DNA of 38,545 bases from Archangiaceae bacterium. Its GTDB lineage: Bacteria; Myxococcota; Myxococcia; Myxococcales; Myxococcaceae. How positions within the stretch are numbered: position 1 is the stretch's first letter; every line of letters starts with the position of its first letter. The notes under the pieces were generated by a model. It ran no database searches and was not told the origin of the DNA. It saw only the letters and a list, made by a program, of their open reading frames with translations. Positions 7,205-14,900 of this stretch are shown here, one piece after another. Position numbers and translations under genes: made by a program. The stretch is from contig JAHFDQ010000002.1 of the NCBI GenBank assembly GCA_023248915.1, forward strand, positions 1 to 38,545, in the 5' to 3' direction.

Positions 7205-7996
7205 TTACCTGCCCGTGAACTTGGCGGGGCGCTTCTCGAGGAAGGCCAGCACGCCCTCCTTCAGGTCTTCGCTGGGGAGGATTTCGGTCATCGCGTCCTG
7301 CTCGAGGTCCAGCGAATCGCGCAGGCTCATGCCCAGGCCCCGGTCGATGACGCGCTTCGACCAGGCAACCGCGAGCGGGCCGGCCTGGGCGATCTCGTGC
7401 GCCAGCGCCTTGGCCCGGATGAGCGCGTCGCCGGGCACCACCAGCTCGTTGACGACGCCCAGCTCGAGCGCCCGGACGCAAGGGTACTGGCGGCCGGTGA
7501 AGATCCACTCCTTGGCGATCGCCGGCCCGACCAGGCGGGCCAGCCGCGTGGTGCCGCCCAGATCGGGCAGCATGCCGATCTTCGACTCGGGGAAGCCGAA
7601 GCGCGCGTCGCTCGACGCCACCCTCAAGTCGCAGGCCAAGGCCAGCTCGAGCCCGCCGCCCACGCACGCGCCCTCGAGGGCGGCGAGGGTGGGCTTCTCG
7701 AGCTCTTCGAGCCGGGTGAACAGGTTCTGGAGCTGGCGCTGCACCCGGCGAATCTTCTCGCCGTTCGGCCTGGACGACAGGTGCTCGAACAGCACGCCCA
7801 GGTCCATGCCCGCGCTGAAGGCCCGGTTGCCGGCGCCGGTGAGCACCACCGCGCGCACCGACGCGTCGTCGGCGGCGCTCGTCAACATCGCCTCGGCCAG
7901 GGTGAGCATCTCGAAGGTGAGCGCGTTGCGCTTCTCGGGCCGGTTCAGCGTCACGACGAGGACGTCGCCGTCGCGTTCGGTGATGAGGTCGGGCAT
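7205..7996 (-). CDS. Enoyl-CoA hydratase/isomerase (crotonase family)
   Basis: The 263-residue product is a full-length crotonase. The oxyanion-hole segment AFSAGMDL (59-66) and the second segment VGGGLELALACD (112-123) are present, with both hydratase glutamates, E117 and E137 (in GFPESKIGMLPD). They are 20 residues apart, as are E144/E164 of rat crotonase. It should hydrate trans-2-enoyl-CoA in fatty-acid beta-oxidation. The start is the ATG at 7996. A longer frame to 8083 overlaps the upstream SDR. The SDR stop and this ATG share one base (TGATG), implying translational coupling. It is the last gene of a three-gene unit with fdxA and the SDR. The exact acyl-chain preference is not visible. 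Confidence 0.92.
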   Translation of the reverse strand: MPDLITERDGDVLVVTLNRPEKRNALTFEMLTLAEAMLTSAADDASVRAVVLTGAGNRAFSAGMDLGVLFEHLSSRPNGEKIRRVQRQLQNLFTRLEELEKPTLAALEGACVGGGLELALACDLRVASSDARFGFPESKIGMLPDLGGTTRLARLVGPAIAKEWIFTGRQYPCVRALELGVVNELVVPGDALIRAKALAHEIAQAGPLAVAWSKRVIDRGLGMSLRDSLDLEQDAMTEILPSEDLKEGVLAFLEKRPAKFTGR

Positions 7997-8817
7997 CAGG
8001 GTTTCTCCATTCGTCTCATGACTTCCTCGGCCTGGCCGAGAAGCCCGCGGGACAGGCCGAGGCCTCCGTCGATGGTGAGGCACGCGCCGGTGACGTAACT
8101 CGCGAAGGGCGACGCCAGGTAGGCGACGGCGTCGGCCACTTCGTCCGACGACAAGAGCCGCCCGAGGGGAATGGTTGCTGACAGCGCGGCCTGCACCTTC
8201 GGGTCATCGAAGCCGAGGTTCTTTGCGGCGTTTTCGGTCACCACGATGCCCGGCGCGACCGCGTTCACGCGAATCTTCTTCCGCCCCCACTCGGACGCCA
8301 ACGTCTGGGTCAGGTTCCATACGCCGGCCTTGGCGGCTGCCGAGTGCGCGACACCCGGGGCCCCCGTCCAGGCGTAGGTCGCGATGAGGTTGACGATGTT
8401 GCCCGGCGCGTCGCGCCCTATCCAGTGCTTCGCCGCGGCGCGCGAGCACAGGAAGCTGCCGTTCAGCACGATGTCGACCACGGTGCGGAACCCGTTGGGC
8501 GTCAGCGACTCGGACGGCGAGGTGAAGTTCCCCGCGGCGTTGTTCACAAGCACGTCGAGCCGGCCGAACGCCGCGAGCGTCGCGGCGACGAGGGCGTCGA
8601 CCTGGTCGGGTTCGCGCACGTCGGTGGGCACGGCCAGGGCGTGAATACCCTGGGCGGACAGGTCTCGCGCCGCGGCGTCGAGCACCTCTTTCTTCCGGCT
8701 GGCGAGCACCACCGACGCACCGAGGCGGCCAAGCGTGCGCGCGATGGCCTTGCCGATTCCGGTGCCACCGCCGGTGACAATCGCAACGTGGTGCTCGAAA
8801 CAACCCTGCGGAAGCAT
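7996..8817 (-). CDS. Short-chain dehydrogenase, 2,4-dienoyl-CoA reductase-like (no catalytic Tyr)
   Basis: The 273-residue SDR carries a Rossmann motif TGGGTGIG (15-22), R41 after beta-2 (SRK, pointing to NADP) and NNAAGNF (92-98). The usual Y-x-x-x-K active site reads S159-AAA-K163: the Lys is kept and the Tyr is missing. Absence of that Tyr together with NNAAGNF and the C-terminal LASPFASYVTGACLTIDGG is characteristic of the DECR1/DECR2-type 2,4-dienoyl-CoA reductases (and bacterial YkuF-like proteins). These remove double bases at even positions during unsaturated fatty-acid beta-oxidation with NADPH. The gene starts 18 bases after fdxA and overlaps the crotonase start, so all three are probably one transcript. 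A different enoyl-reducing role is possible; the family call is firm. Confidence 0.88.
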   Translation of the reverse strand: MLPQGCFEHHVAIVTGGGTGIGKAIARTLGRLGASVVLASRKKEVLDAAARDLSAQGIHALAVPTDVREPDQVDALVAATLAAFGRLDVLVNNAAGNFTSPSESLTPNGFRTVVDIVLNGSFLCSRAAAKHWIGRDAPGNIVNLIATYAWTGAPGVAHSAAAKAGVWNLTQTLASEWGRKKIRVNAVAPGIVVTENAAKNLGFDDPKVQAALSATIPLGRLLSSDEVADAVAYLASPFASYVTGACLTIDGGLGLSRGLLGQAEEVMRRMEKP

Positions 8818-8835
8818 CTCGGCCAGCGGTCTTGG

Positions 8836-9174
8836 CTACCCCGCGAACGGATTGGGGTCGAACAGAGCTCGCTTGCCTTCCTTCTCCTTGAATTCCTCGG
8901 CCTCCGGCAGCGCCGCCTTCTTCTCGGCGATGTTCGGCCACTTGGTGCAGTACTCCTTGTTGAGGGCCGTCCACTCCGCCCACTTCTCGGGCAGGTCGGA
9001 CTCGGGGAAGATCGCCTTGGTCGGGCACACCGGTTCGCACGCGCCGCAGTCAATGCACTCGTCGGGGTGAATGACGAGGAAGTTCACGCCCTCGTAGAAG
9101 CAGTTGACCGGGCAGACTTCCACGCAGTCGGTGTACTTACACTTCACGCACGGCTCGGCGACGATATAGGCCAC
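8836..9174 (-). CDS. fdxA: Seven-iron ferredoxin (3Fe-4S/4Fe-4S)
   Basis: The 112-residue protein matches Azotobacter ferredoxin I in ligand spacing. C9, C17 and C50 would hold the 3Fe-4S cluster. C21, C40, C43 and C46 would hold the 4Fe-4S cluster, with the motif CIDCGACEPVCP at 40-51. A C-terminal extension with WPNI and a DPN-FAG end is typical of FdxA. It starts at a GTG (9174) with AAGGAG about ten bases upstream. An electron-carrier role in the cytoplasm is expected. Co-transcription with a dienoyl-CoA reductase-like SDR and crotonase suggests, without proving, that it serves fatty-acid metabolism. A TAGTGT -10 element lies at 9211-9216. Confidence 0.95.
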   Translation of the reverse strand: MAYIVAEPCVKCKYTDCVEVCPVNCFYEGVNFLVIHPDECIDCGACEPVCPTKAIFPESDLPEKWAEWTALNKEYCTKWPNIAEKKAALPEAEEFKEKEGKRALFDPNPFAG

Positions 9175-9210
9175 TGGAGAGACTCCTTTCAGGGAGAAAC
9201 TTGGCGCGGC

Positions 9211-9216
9211 ACACTA
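9211..9216 (-). promoter_or_regulatory. -10 element (TAGTGT) upstream of fdxA
   Basis: TAGTGT on the minus strand ends 36 bases before the GTG start and gives a leader of about 30 bases containing AAGGAG. The same hexamer precedes the metalloprotease gene (10847). It lies in the 91-base gap between asd and fdxA. Confidence 0.45.
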
Positions 9217-9265
9217 GGAACAACCCGCGGCCCGCGCAACAGGGAATTCGGGACGGGAGCGCTCT

Positions 9266-10345
9266 CTAAAACAGCCCCTGAGCCCGCAACAGCTCGGCGA
9301 CCAGCACCGCTCCTTTGGCCGCCCCCAGCTTGGTGTTGTGGGAAACCAGGACGTACTTGACGCCGTTGGCCAGCACCGCGTCCTCGCGGATTCGGCCCAC
9401 GCTCGTGGCCATGCCGCCGTGGGTGTCGCGGTCGAGCCGCGGCTGGGGGCGGAACGGGTCGTCGAGCACCTCTATCCACCTCGGGGGGGCCGACGGCAGC
9501 CCGCGCGCCGCCGGGTCGCCCGTCCACTCGCGCATCGCCTGGGCCACCTCGGACGGCGAGGCCTTCTTCGACAGCGAGACGTAGACCGCCTCGGTGTGCC
9601 CGTCGAGCACCGCCACCCGCGTGCAGGTGCACGACACCCGCAGCGGGTGGGGAAGCACCGCCGCGCCTCGCAGCGTTCCGAGAAGCTTCTGGGTCTCGAC
9701 CTCGACCTTGCCCTCTTCCTTGGCGATGTGAGGAATGACGTTGTCGAGAATGTCGAGCCCGACGACGCCGGGCGACCGGCCGGCTCCCGAGACCGCCTGC
9801 AAGGAAGTCATCAGCACCGCCTCGACGCCGAACGCCTGCTGGAGCGGCGCCAGCGACACCGCCAACCCGGTGGTGGTGCAGTTGGGAATGGGGACGATGA
9901 AGCCGCGAAAGCCCCGCCGGCGGCGCTGCTCGACGACGAGCGGGGCGTGCGCGGCGTTGACGGGCGGCAAGAGCAGCGGGACGTCGTCTTCGTACCGGAA
10001 GGCGCTCGCGGTGGACAGCACCGGGACGTCCTTGGCGAGGCGGGGTTCGAGCTCGCGGGCGACGTCCGACTCGACCGCCGAGAACGCCAGGTCGAAGTCG
10101 CCGCCCTTGACCGCCGCCCCGTCGAGCACCGGCAGCGCCGCGACGCGGGCCGGCAGCGGTTCGTTCACGAACCAGGCGGTCATCCCGTTCGAAGCCTTCA
10201 GCGCCTCGGCGTACGTCTTGCCGGCCGAGCGCGCCGACGCCGCCACCGCGGCGACCTCGATGAACGGGTGACCTTCCAGCGCGGTGATGAACTGCTGCCC
10301 GGCGATGCCGGTCGCGCCGACGACGACGGAACGGAGCTTGGCCAT
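9266..10345 (-). CDS. asd: Aspartate-semialdehyde dehydrogenase, archaeal/fungal-type family
   Basis: The 359-residue enzyme carries GATGIAGQ (10-17) for NADP, the active-site PNCTTT with nucleophile C156, TSLQAVSGAGR (180-190), and RVAVLDGHTEAV with catalytic H250. C-terminal RPQPRLDRDTHGGM and VGRIRED match the Methanocaldococcus-type enzyme (TIGR00978 family) rather than the usual E. coli-type Asd. It reduces beta-aspartyl phosphate to aspartate semialdehyde for lysine, threonine, methionine and diaminopimelate synthesis. No lysC or dap gene is adjacent. A TAACAA element (10353-10358) ends seven bases before the ATG, which has no Shine-Dalgarno, so the mRNA may be leaderless. The gene is separated from fdxA by 91 bases with its own promoter. 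Confidence 0.93.
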   Translation of the reverse strand: MAKLRSVVVGATGIAGQQFITALEGHPFIEVAAVAASARSAGKTYAEALKASNGMTAWFVNEPLPARVAALPVLDGAAVKGGDFDLAFSAVESDVARELEPRLAKDVPVLSTASAFRYEDDVPLLLPPVNAAHAPLVVEQRRRRGFRGFIVPIPNCTTTGLAVSLAPLQQAFGVEAVLMTSLQAVSGAGRSPGVVGLDILDNVIPHIAKEEGKVEVETQKLLGTLRGAAVLPHPLRVSCTCTRVAVLDGHTEAVYVSLSKKASPSEVAQAMREWTGDPAARGLPSAPPRWIEVLDDPFRPQPRLDRDTHGGMATSVGRIREDAVLANGVKYVLVSHNTKLGAAKGAVLVAELLRAQGLF

Positions 10346-10352
10346 GGTCGGG

Positions 10353-10358
10353 TTGTTA
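10353..10358 (-). promoter_or_regulatory. -10 element (TAACAA) abutting the asd start
   Basis: Read on the minus strand, TAACAA is seven bases from the ATG at 10345. No ribosome-binding site fits between, which suggests leaderless translation of asd. The -35 is not evident. Confidence 0.4.
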
Positions 10359-10388
10359 CCCCATCACGCCCCGGCGGTCACGAGGCGG

Positions 10389-10736
10389 TCAGCGCGCGAC
10401 CGTCCAGCCCTCGTGGGCCGGCGAGGCATGCCGTTCGGTCGGGTACCCCGCCTGAATCCACTCACGCAGGCCTCCGTCGAGCACCTCGGGCGCTCGCCCG
10501 CGCAGGCGCAGCAGCCGGGCCGCGCGGCGCGAGTCGGCGCCGTCGGGCTCGAAGCCGCAGAGCACGATCAGCTCGTCGTCGGGGAGGCTGTCCGCGCTCT
10601 GGGTGAGCTCGGAAAGCGACAACCGCATCGCTCCGGGAATGTGCAGCATCAGCTCGTCCCACGCTTCCCGGTCGCGAAGGTCGATGACGAGGACCTCGTC
10701 GTCGCCCAGCCGAAGGAGCAGCTCCGTGCATTCCAT
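10389..10736 (-). CDS. Single-domain rhodanese-like protein
   Basis: The 115-residue product is one rhodanese domain: VLVIDLRDREAWDELMLHIPGAM (16-37, with the structural D19 and R21) and the putative sulfur-carrying C60 in IVLCGFEPDG, ending with the helix LDGGLREWIQAGYP. The loop after the Cys is longer than the usual C-x4-R (CGFEPDGADSRRA), so activity is uncertain. It could transfer sulfane sulfur or act as a signalling or structural domain. The longer open frame from 10784 was rejected. The ATG at 10736 has a perfect AGGAGG ten bases upstream. It is divergent from the metalloprotease gene across 146 bases. Confidence 0.85.
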   Translation of the reverse strand: MECTELLLRLGDDEVLVIDLRDREAWDELMLHIPGAMRLSLSELTQSADSLPDDELIVLCGFEPDGADSRRAARLLRLRGRAPEVLDGGLREWIQAGYPTERHASPAHEGWTVAR

Positions 10737-10746
10737 GACGCTCGGA

Positions 10747-10752
10747 CCTCCT
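10747..10752 (-). promoter_or_regulatory. Shine-Dalgarno (AGGAGG) that fixes the rhodanese start
   Basis: AATCAGGAGG on the minus strand sits ten bases before the ATG at 10736 and decides this start over the one at 10784. The same ten bases precede the acyl-CoA dehydrogenase start at 14665. Confidence 0.75.
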
Positions 10753-10844
10753 GATTTTCCAACCCGCCGAACTCGCGACCCCATCCTTTCCTTCCCAAGC
10801 AGGCCCTCGTCAGGCCGCAGACTCGCGGCGGACAGAGGCCGTTT

Positions 10845-10852
10845 GCTAGTGT
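10845..10852 (+). promoter_or_regulatory. Extended -10 element (TGCTAGTGT) of the metalloprotease gene
   Basis: The TGCTAGTGT element at 10844-10852 lies 30 bases before the ATG at 10883. It predicts a leader of about 24 bases. A clear -35 is not seen, as expected for an extended -10 promoter. Confidence 0.45.
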
Positions 10853-10882
10853 CCGCGCCTCTCCTTCCGCCGAGCGAGCCCC

Positions 10883-13492
10883 ATGGTCGCGTTCACCCTC
10901 GTACCGCTGATTCTTTCGGCAAGCTTTACCCCCGCCTTCACCGAGCGGGCGGTAGGGCCCCAGGGCGCGCTGCGGCTGGGCGTCGGGACGCTCTCCCTGC
11001 CGCTCCAGGGCGAGCTCCGGCTGGCGGCGCGCGGCTACGCCCTTTCGCGGCGCGCCGAGCTCGGCCTGCCGGCGACGTCGGATCTCGGGGCGGCGGTCGC
11101 GTTCGGCACGCGCTTCGGAGCTTCCTTCCGCCTGCCGCAGCAGGTGGACGGCATCGAGGTGTACGGGGCGGAGGTGGTGGTGACGATCGACTCGAGCCGG
11201 CGCGTCACGCAGGTTGCCTCGAACCTGGCGCCGTACCGGAAGAGCGTCCTCGACTGGCGGATGACGCCGGCCGAGGCCCTGGCGCTGGCCGCCCGCGAGG
11301 TGCCCCTTTCGCTGGTGCAGGCCGGCGGCGCGCCGTACGGGGGCACCCGGCGACAGCTCTTCGAGGTGGGTGACGAGGTTCACTCGGGTTACCTCGCCTA
11401 CGTCCCCTCGGTCGACCTGCGGCAGAACTGGCTACTGGCGATCGACGCCACCACGCACGCGCTGCTCTGGGGGCAGAACCGGGTGTTCCACGCCGCGGAC
11501 GACGCCCAAGTCTACCTGGCGAGCCCCGGCGGGCTGGACGCCGGCGTGGGGCGCACGCCCACGAGCCCTGTGAAGCTCGAACACGCGGACGGCGGGTCGA
11601 TGCTGCTGCCGAACGACGGAGGCTTCCTGGAAGGAGACCTGCTCGAATCGTTCGGCTGCTGCCCGAACCAAGGCTGCTCGACAGGCGCCGACGCGGGGCC
11701 GAAGCGCGCCGACGGAGGCCTCAAGTACGGCAACTTCACTGTCCTCTACGATGTCGTCGAGTGCGACCGGGTGCAGCGAGCGTCGAACGACCCTGCGTCG
11801 AACCCCGACGCGAGCTTCGTCTACCCGCCGGTCGACCCGCCGTGGCTGCTCGACGGAGGCGCGGTGGGCCCGGTGGCGCAGGCTGACCTCGCCGACTCGG
11901 ACCCGTTCTCGGAAGTGCAGGCCTTCTACCAGGTGAACGCCGTCTACGACTTCGTGAAGGCGTTGTCCTCGGCCGCCGCGCCGGTCTTCCCGGCCAACGT
12001 GCCGGCCATCGGAGAGTTCAAGACTCGCGACGCGCAGTTGGCGCCCGCGAAGCGCACCGCCGTCTGGTCGAACGTCACCATCCCCGACTACAACGACCTG
12101 TACGCGAACATCAGCATCGTCGGCTGCGCGACCGGCGGGCCCTGCACCACCCACACCGATCGCCTCGCGCGGGTGGACAACGCGGCCTACATGGCCAAGG
12201 AGAACTTCCAGCAGCTCGTGCTCCCCGACTACATGCTCGATGTCGACACCCTGATGATTTTTCAGGGCGAGCGGGCGGACTGGGGGTACGACTCTGCGGT
12301 GCTCTGGCACGAGTTCGGCCACGGGGTGATCTACGCGACCGCGAAGTTCAACTCGTTCACGATCGACGGCCGGTCGGGCAACAACGAGGGAGGCGCGATG
12401 CACGAGGGCATCGCCGACTACCTCGCCGGAGCCTTCGGGCAGAACCCCAAGATGGGCGAGTACGTCGGCCCCCGCATCGCCCAGGGCAACTCCGGGCAGC
12501 TCGCGCAGGAGATGCCGCTGCGCAACCTCGAGAACACCTTCGCCTGCCCCGACGTGCTCTGGGGCGAGGTGCACCAGGACAGCCAGCACTTCTCGGCCGC
12601 CCTCTGGGAAGCGCGCGAGCTGCACTTCCTCGGCAACGACTCGGGGCGCACCTTCGACGCCGCCGTGTACGCCTCGCTGGTGTCGATGACGTCCGACATG
12701 GGCTTCGAGGCCGCGGCCGCCGTCATCGCCGCCCACCTGCCCGCCGCCTTCCCCGGCGTGCAGGCCGACCAGACGATGAAGGCGATCTTCGACTCCCGCG
12801 GAGTCACCCACTGCTCGAAGGTGGTGGACGTCACCGGAGCGACCGGGGCGCGCCCGTACTACGGCATCGGCGGCCGCGACGAAGCAGGGCTGGCGATCGG
12901 GTCCATGGTCCCGGGCCCGTACCAGATGAAGGTTTCGCTGCCGAAAGGCGCGCGGAGCCTGAACGTCACCGCCGCGATTCAGGCGGACCCCCTCGGGCAG
13001 AGCCAGACCTCGGCCGAGCTGCTCGTCAAGGTGGGCCAGCCCATCACGTTCAACCGCGCCTCGAGCGTCGTCACGAACGACGCCGACGTCACCGCCGGCG
13101 CGGTGGCCGCGGGCAGCAGCCTCTCGGCCCAGGCGATGATCGACGTGCCGTGCGGAGCCGACCTGTTCTTCACCCTCGCGACGACCGGGGCGCAGGGAGA
13201 GGTTCTCCAGGACGTGGCCGTCGATGTAATCAAGGCGGTTTCGTGCGCGCCCGACGCGGGCATCGATGCGGGCACTGACGCAGGCGCAGTCGACGCGGGA
13301 GCGCCAGTCTCGATTCCGTCGATCGCGGAGGAAGGTCGGGCCGGAGCCGGCCGCGCGCCCGAAGGTTGCGGCTGTGGCGCTTCGGGAGGAGGGCTGGCGC
13401 TGGCGGCCGCCGGACTGGCCGCGGCCCTCGCGCGTCGCCGGCGACAGGCGCCTTCCGTTCACCCCGAGCGGCGTCGAGGGCCCCGTAGTTGA
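10883..13492 (+). CDS. Secreted M4/M36-type zinc metalloprotease with MYXO-CTERM anchor
   Basis: The 869-residue protein begins with a Sec signal (MVAFTLVPLILSASFTPAF). An FTP-type propeptide segment (SFRLPQQVDGIEVYG, about 85-100) precedes the catalytic domain. The zinc site is HEFGH (476-480) with the third ligand E508 in NNEGGAMHEGIADY, which aligns motif for motif with thermolysin's QNESGAINEAISD. The H480-E508 spacing is longer than in thermolysin and closer to fungalysin. A C-terminal strand-rich region is followed by a DAGIDAGTDAGAVDAG linker, then GCGCG (C829, C831), a hydrophobic segment and RRRRQ, a standard MYXO-CTERM tail. The protease is thus probably exported, autoprocessed and anchored to the surface or outer membrane. 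The stop lies 21 bases from the convergent dehydrogenase gene. It is possibly larger than typical M36 enzymes because of the C-terminal strands. Confidence 0.9.
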   Translation: MVAFTLVPLILSASFTPAFTERAVGPQGALRLGVGTLSLPLQGELRLAARGYALSRRAELGLPATSDLGAAVAFGTRFGASFRLPQQVDGIEVYGAEVVVTIDSSRRVTQVASNLAPYRKSVLDWRMTPAEALALAAREVPLSLVQAGGAPYGGTRRQLFEVGDEVHSGYLAYVPSVDLRQNWLLAIDATTHALLWGQNRVFHAADDAQVYLASPGGLDAGVGRTPTSPVKLEHADGGSMLLPNDGGFLEGDLLESFGCCPNQGCSTGADAGPKRADGGLKYGNFTVLYDVVECDRVQRASNDPASNPDASFVYPPVDPPWLLDGGAVGPVAQADLADSDPFSEVQAFYQVNAVYDFVKALSSAAAPVFPANVPAIGEFKTRDAQLAPAKRTAVWSNVTIPDYNDLYANISIVGCATGGPCTTHTDRLARVDNAAYMAKENFQQLVLPDYMLDVDTLMIFQGERADWGYDSAVLWHEFGHGVIYATAKFNSFTIDGRSGNNEGGAMHEGIADYLAGAFGQNPKMGEYVGPRIAQGNSGQLAQEMPLRNLENTFACPDVLWGEVHQDSQHFSAALWEARELHFLGNDSGRTFDAAVYASLVSMTSDMGFEAAAAVIAAHLPAAFPGVQADQTMKAIFDSRGVTHCSKVVDVTGATGARPYYGIGGRDEAGLAIGSMVPGPYQMKVSLPKGARSLNVTAAIQADPLGQSQTSAELLVKVGQPITFNRASSVVTNDADVTAGAVAAGSSLSAQAMIDVPCGADLFFTLATTGAQGEVLQDVAVDVIKAVSCAPDAGIDAGTDAGAVDAGAPVSIPSIAEEGRAGAGRAPEGCGCGASGGGLALAAAGLAAALARRRRQAPSVHPERRRGPRS

Positions 13493-13513
13493 ATGCTCCT
13501 CGACGGAGCTTCG

Positions 13514-14665
13514 CTACAAGCCGAACTGGCGGGCGATGATCTCGTTCATGATCTCGCTGGTGCCTCCGCCGATCGGCCCCAGCCGGGCGTCGCGCCAGTG
13601 GCGCTCGATGTCGAACTCCTTCATGTAGCCGGCGCCGCCGTGAAGCTGCAGCGACGCGTCGGCGATGCGGCAGCACATCTCGGTGGCGAGCTTCTTGGCC
13701 ATCGACGTCTCGCTGATGGCGAACTCGCCCCCGGCGTGCAGCCGGAGCGCGTGGTAGGTGAGCTGCCGCGCAGCCTCGAGGTCTGTCGCCATGTCGGCGA
13801 GCCGGTGCTTGACCACCTGGAACTCGGCCACCGCCTTGCCGAAGGCCCGCCGTTGCTTCACATAGGCCACCGCCCCAGCGAGAATGTCGTCGGCCGCTCC
13901 GACCGCGCCCAGCGCCAGCGACAGCCGTTCCCACTGGAAGTTGCCCATGATCTGGTAGAAGCCCTGCCCCTCTTCGCCGAGCAGGTTCTCGGCCGGCACC
14001 CGGCAGTCCTCGAACACCAGCTCGCCGGTGTCCGACGCCCTCCAGCCCAGCTTCTCGAGCTTCTTTCCCACCGAGAAGCCCGGGGTCCCCTTCTCGACGA
14101 CGATCATCGACAGGCCCTTGTGGCCCTTGGTCGGGTCAGTCTTCACCGCCAGCACCACGAAGTCGGCCCGGACGCCGTTGGTGATGTACGTCTTCGACCC
14201 GTTCAGCACGTAGCCGCCGTCCACCTTCTTGGCGGTCATCTGCAGGCCCGCGACGTCCGACCCGGCGTTGGGTTCGGTGATGCCGAGCGCTCCCACCTTC
14301 TCGCCGCGAATCGCCGGCGCGAGGAAGCGCTTCTTCTGGGCGTCGGTGCCGAACAGGTGCAGTGGGCCGGTCGAGATGGTGAACTGCGCCCCCAGCCCGG
14401 CCGCGACTCCGCCCGACCCGCAGCGCCCCAGCTCTTCGATCAGCACCGCCTCGAACAGGCAGCCCGCGTTCGTCCCACCGTACTCCTCGGGGTACTTGAG
14501 GCCGAGGAACCCCAGCTCGCCGAAGCGCCGGAAGAGCGCGAGCGGAAACTCGCCCTTGTCTTCCCACTCTCGGGCGAAGGGCCGAAGCTCCTTGTCCACC
14601 ACCGCGCGAACCGTGCGCCGAAACGCCTCGTGCTCTTCCAGGTACAGCCCGTAGCCGGCCTGCAT
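13514..14665 (-). CDS. Acyl-CoA dehydrogenase, long-chain (ACADL)-like
   Basis: The 383-residue flavoprotein has the family signatures ALGITEPNAGSDVAGL (about 122-137) and QLHGGAGYMKEFDIERHWRDAR near the C-terminus. The short-chain/MCAD glutamate position near the C-terminus is Gly (GPIGGGTSEIM). Instead E246 in NFQWERLSLALG occupies the LCAD/isovaleryl-type catalytic position, and the tail PIGGGTSEIMNEIIAR resembles mammalian ACADL. It should introduce a trans-2 double bond into acyl-CoA using FAD and an electron-transfer flavoprotein. The start ATG at 14665 has AGGAGG seven bases upstream, and a TAGAGT -10 element stands at 14696-14701. It is monocistronic, transcribed away from tRNA-Cys, and complements the crotonase operon at 7205. 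Confidence 0.93.
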   Translation of the reverse strand: MQAGYGLYLEEHEAFRRTVRAVVDKELRPFAREWEDKGEFPLALFRRFGELGFLGLKYPEEYGGTNAGCLFEAVLIEELGRCGSGGVAAGLGAQFTISTGPLHLFGTDAQKKRFLAPAIRGEKVGALGITEPNAGSDVAGLQMTAKKVDGGYVLNGSKTYITNGVRADFVVLAVKTDPTKGHKGLSMIVVEKGTPGFSVGKKLEKLGWRASDTGELVFEDCRVPAENLLGEEGQGFYQIMGNFQWERLSLALGAVGAADDILAGAVAYVKQRRAFGKAVAEFQVVKHRLADMATDLEAARQLTYHALRLHAGGEFAISETSMAKKLATEMCCRIADASLQLHGGAGYMKEFDIERHWRDARLGPIGGGTSEIMNEIIARQFGL

Positions 14666-14695
14666 TCGTCAGCCTCCTGATTCGCGAATCGGCCG

Positions 14696-14701
14696 ACTCT
14701 A
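14696..14701 (-). promoter_or_regulatory. -10 element (TAGAGT) of the acyl-CoA dehydrogenase gene
   Basis: TAGAGT on the minus strand gives a leader of about 22-25 bases carrying the AGGAGG. The same hexamer is used before the genes at 2286 and 24307. It lies only a few bases from the divergent tRNA-Cys promoter. Confidence 0.45.
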
Positions 14702-14707
14702 CCTTTC

Positions 14708-14737
14708 TTGACCGGTTGCGCGAGGGGTGCGTATAAG
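14708..14737 (+). promoter_or_regulatory. Sigma-70-type promoter of tRNA-Cys
   Basis: TTGACC (14708-14713) and TATAAG (14732-14737) are separated by 18 bases. The discriminator before the predicted start is GC-rich (CCGCGCC), as in growth-rate-controlled stable-RNA promoters. The tRNA begins 16 bases downstream. Confidence 0.8.
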
Positions 14738-14753
14738 CCGCGCCATCGTCCAT

Positions 14754-14825
<72 letters not shown>

Positions 14826-14830
14826 CAACT

Positions 14831-14864
14831 GGCCCGGCGCGCCTGGCTCGCCGGGCCGTTTTTT
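14831..14864 (+). terminator. Rho-independent terminator of tRNA-Cys
   Basis: A 9-base GC stem (GGCCCGGCG/CGCCGGGCC) with a 9-base loop is followed by G and six T residues. It starts five bases after the tRNA. It is the only classical U-tract terminator seen in the window. Confidence 0.93.
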
Positions 14865-14887
14865 CACCTACGCCTCGATCGCGCGAG

Positions 14888-14893
14888 TAGCCT
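14888..14893 (+). promoter_or_regulatory. -10 element (TAGCCT) abutting the SpoIID-family start
   Basis: TAGCCT is seven bases before the GTG at 14901, so the transcript should start at the start codon itself. A TTCACC at 14863-14868 may be a weak -35 (19-base spacer). Confidence 0.45.
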
Positions 14894-14900
14894 GACGGCT

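Noticed and set aside
5859..7667. 602-codon minus-strand frame across the secreted-protein gene and enoyl-CoA hydratase
   Set aside because: It spans two well-supported genes in another frame and has the Arg/Gly/Pro composition of a high-GC shadow.
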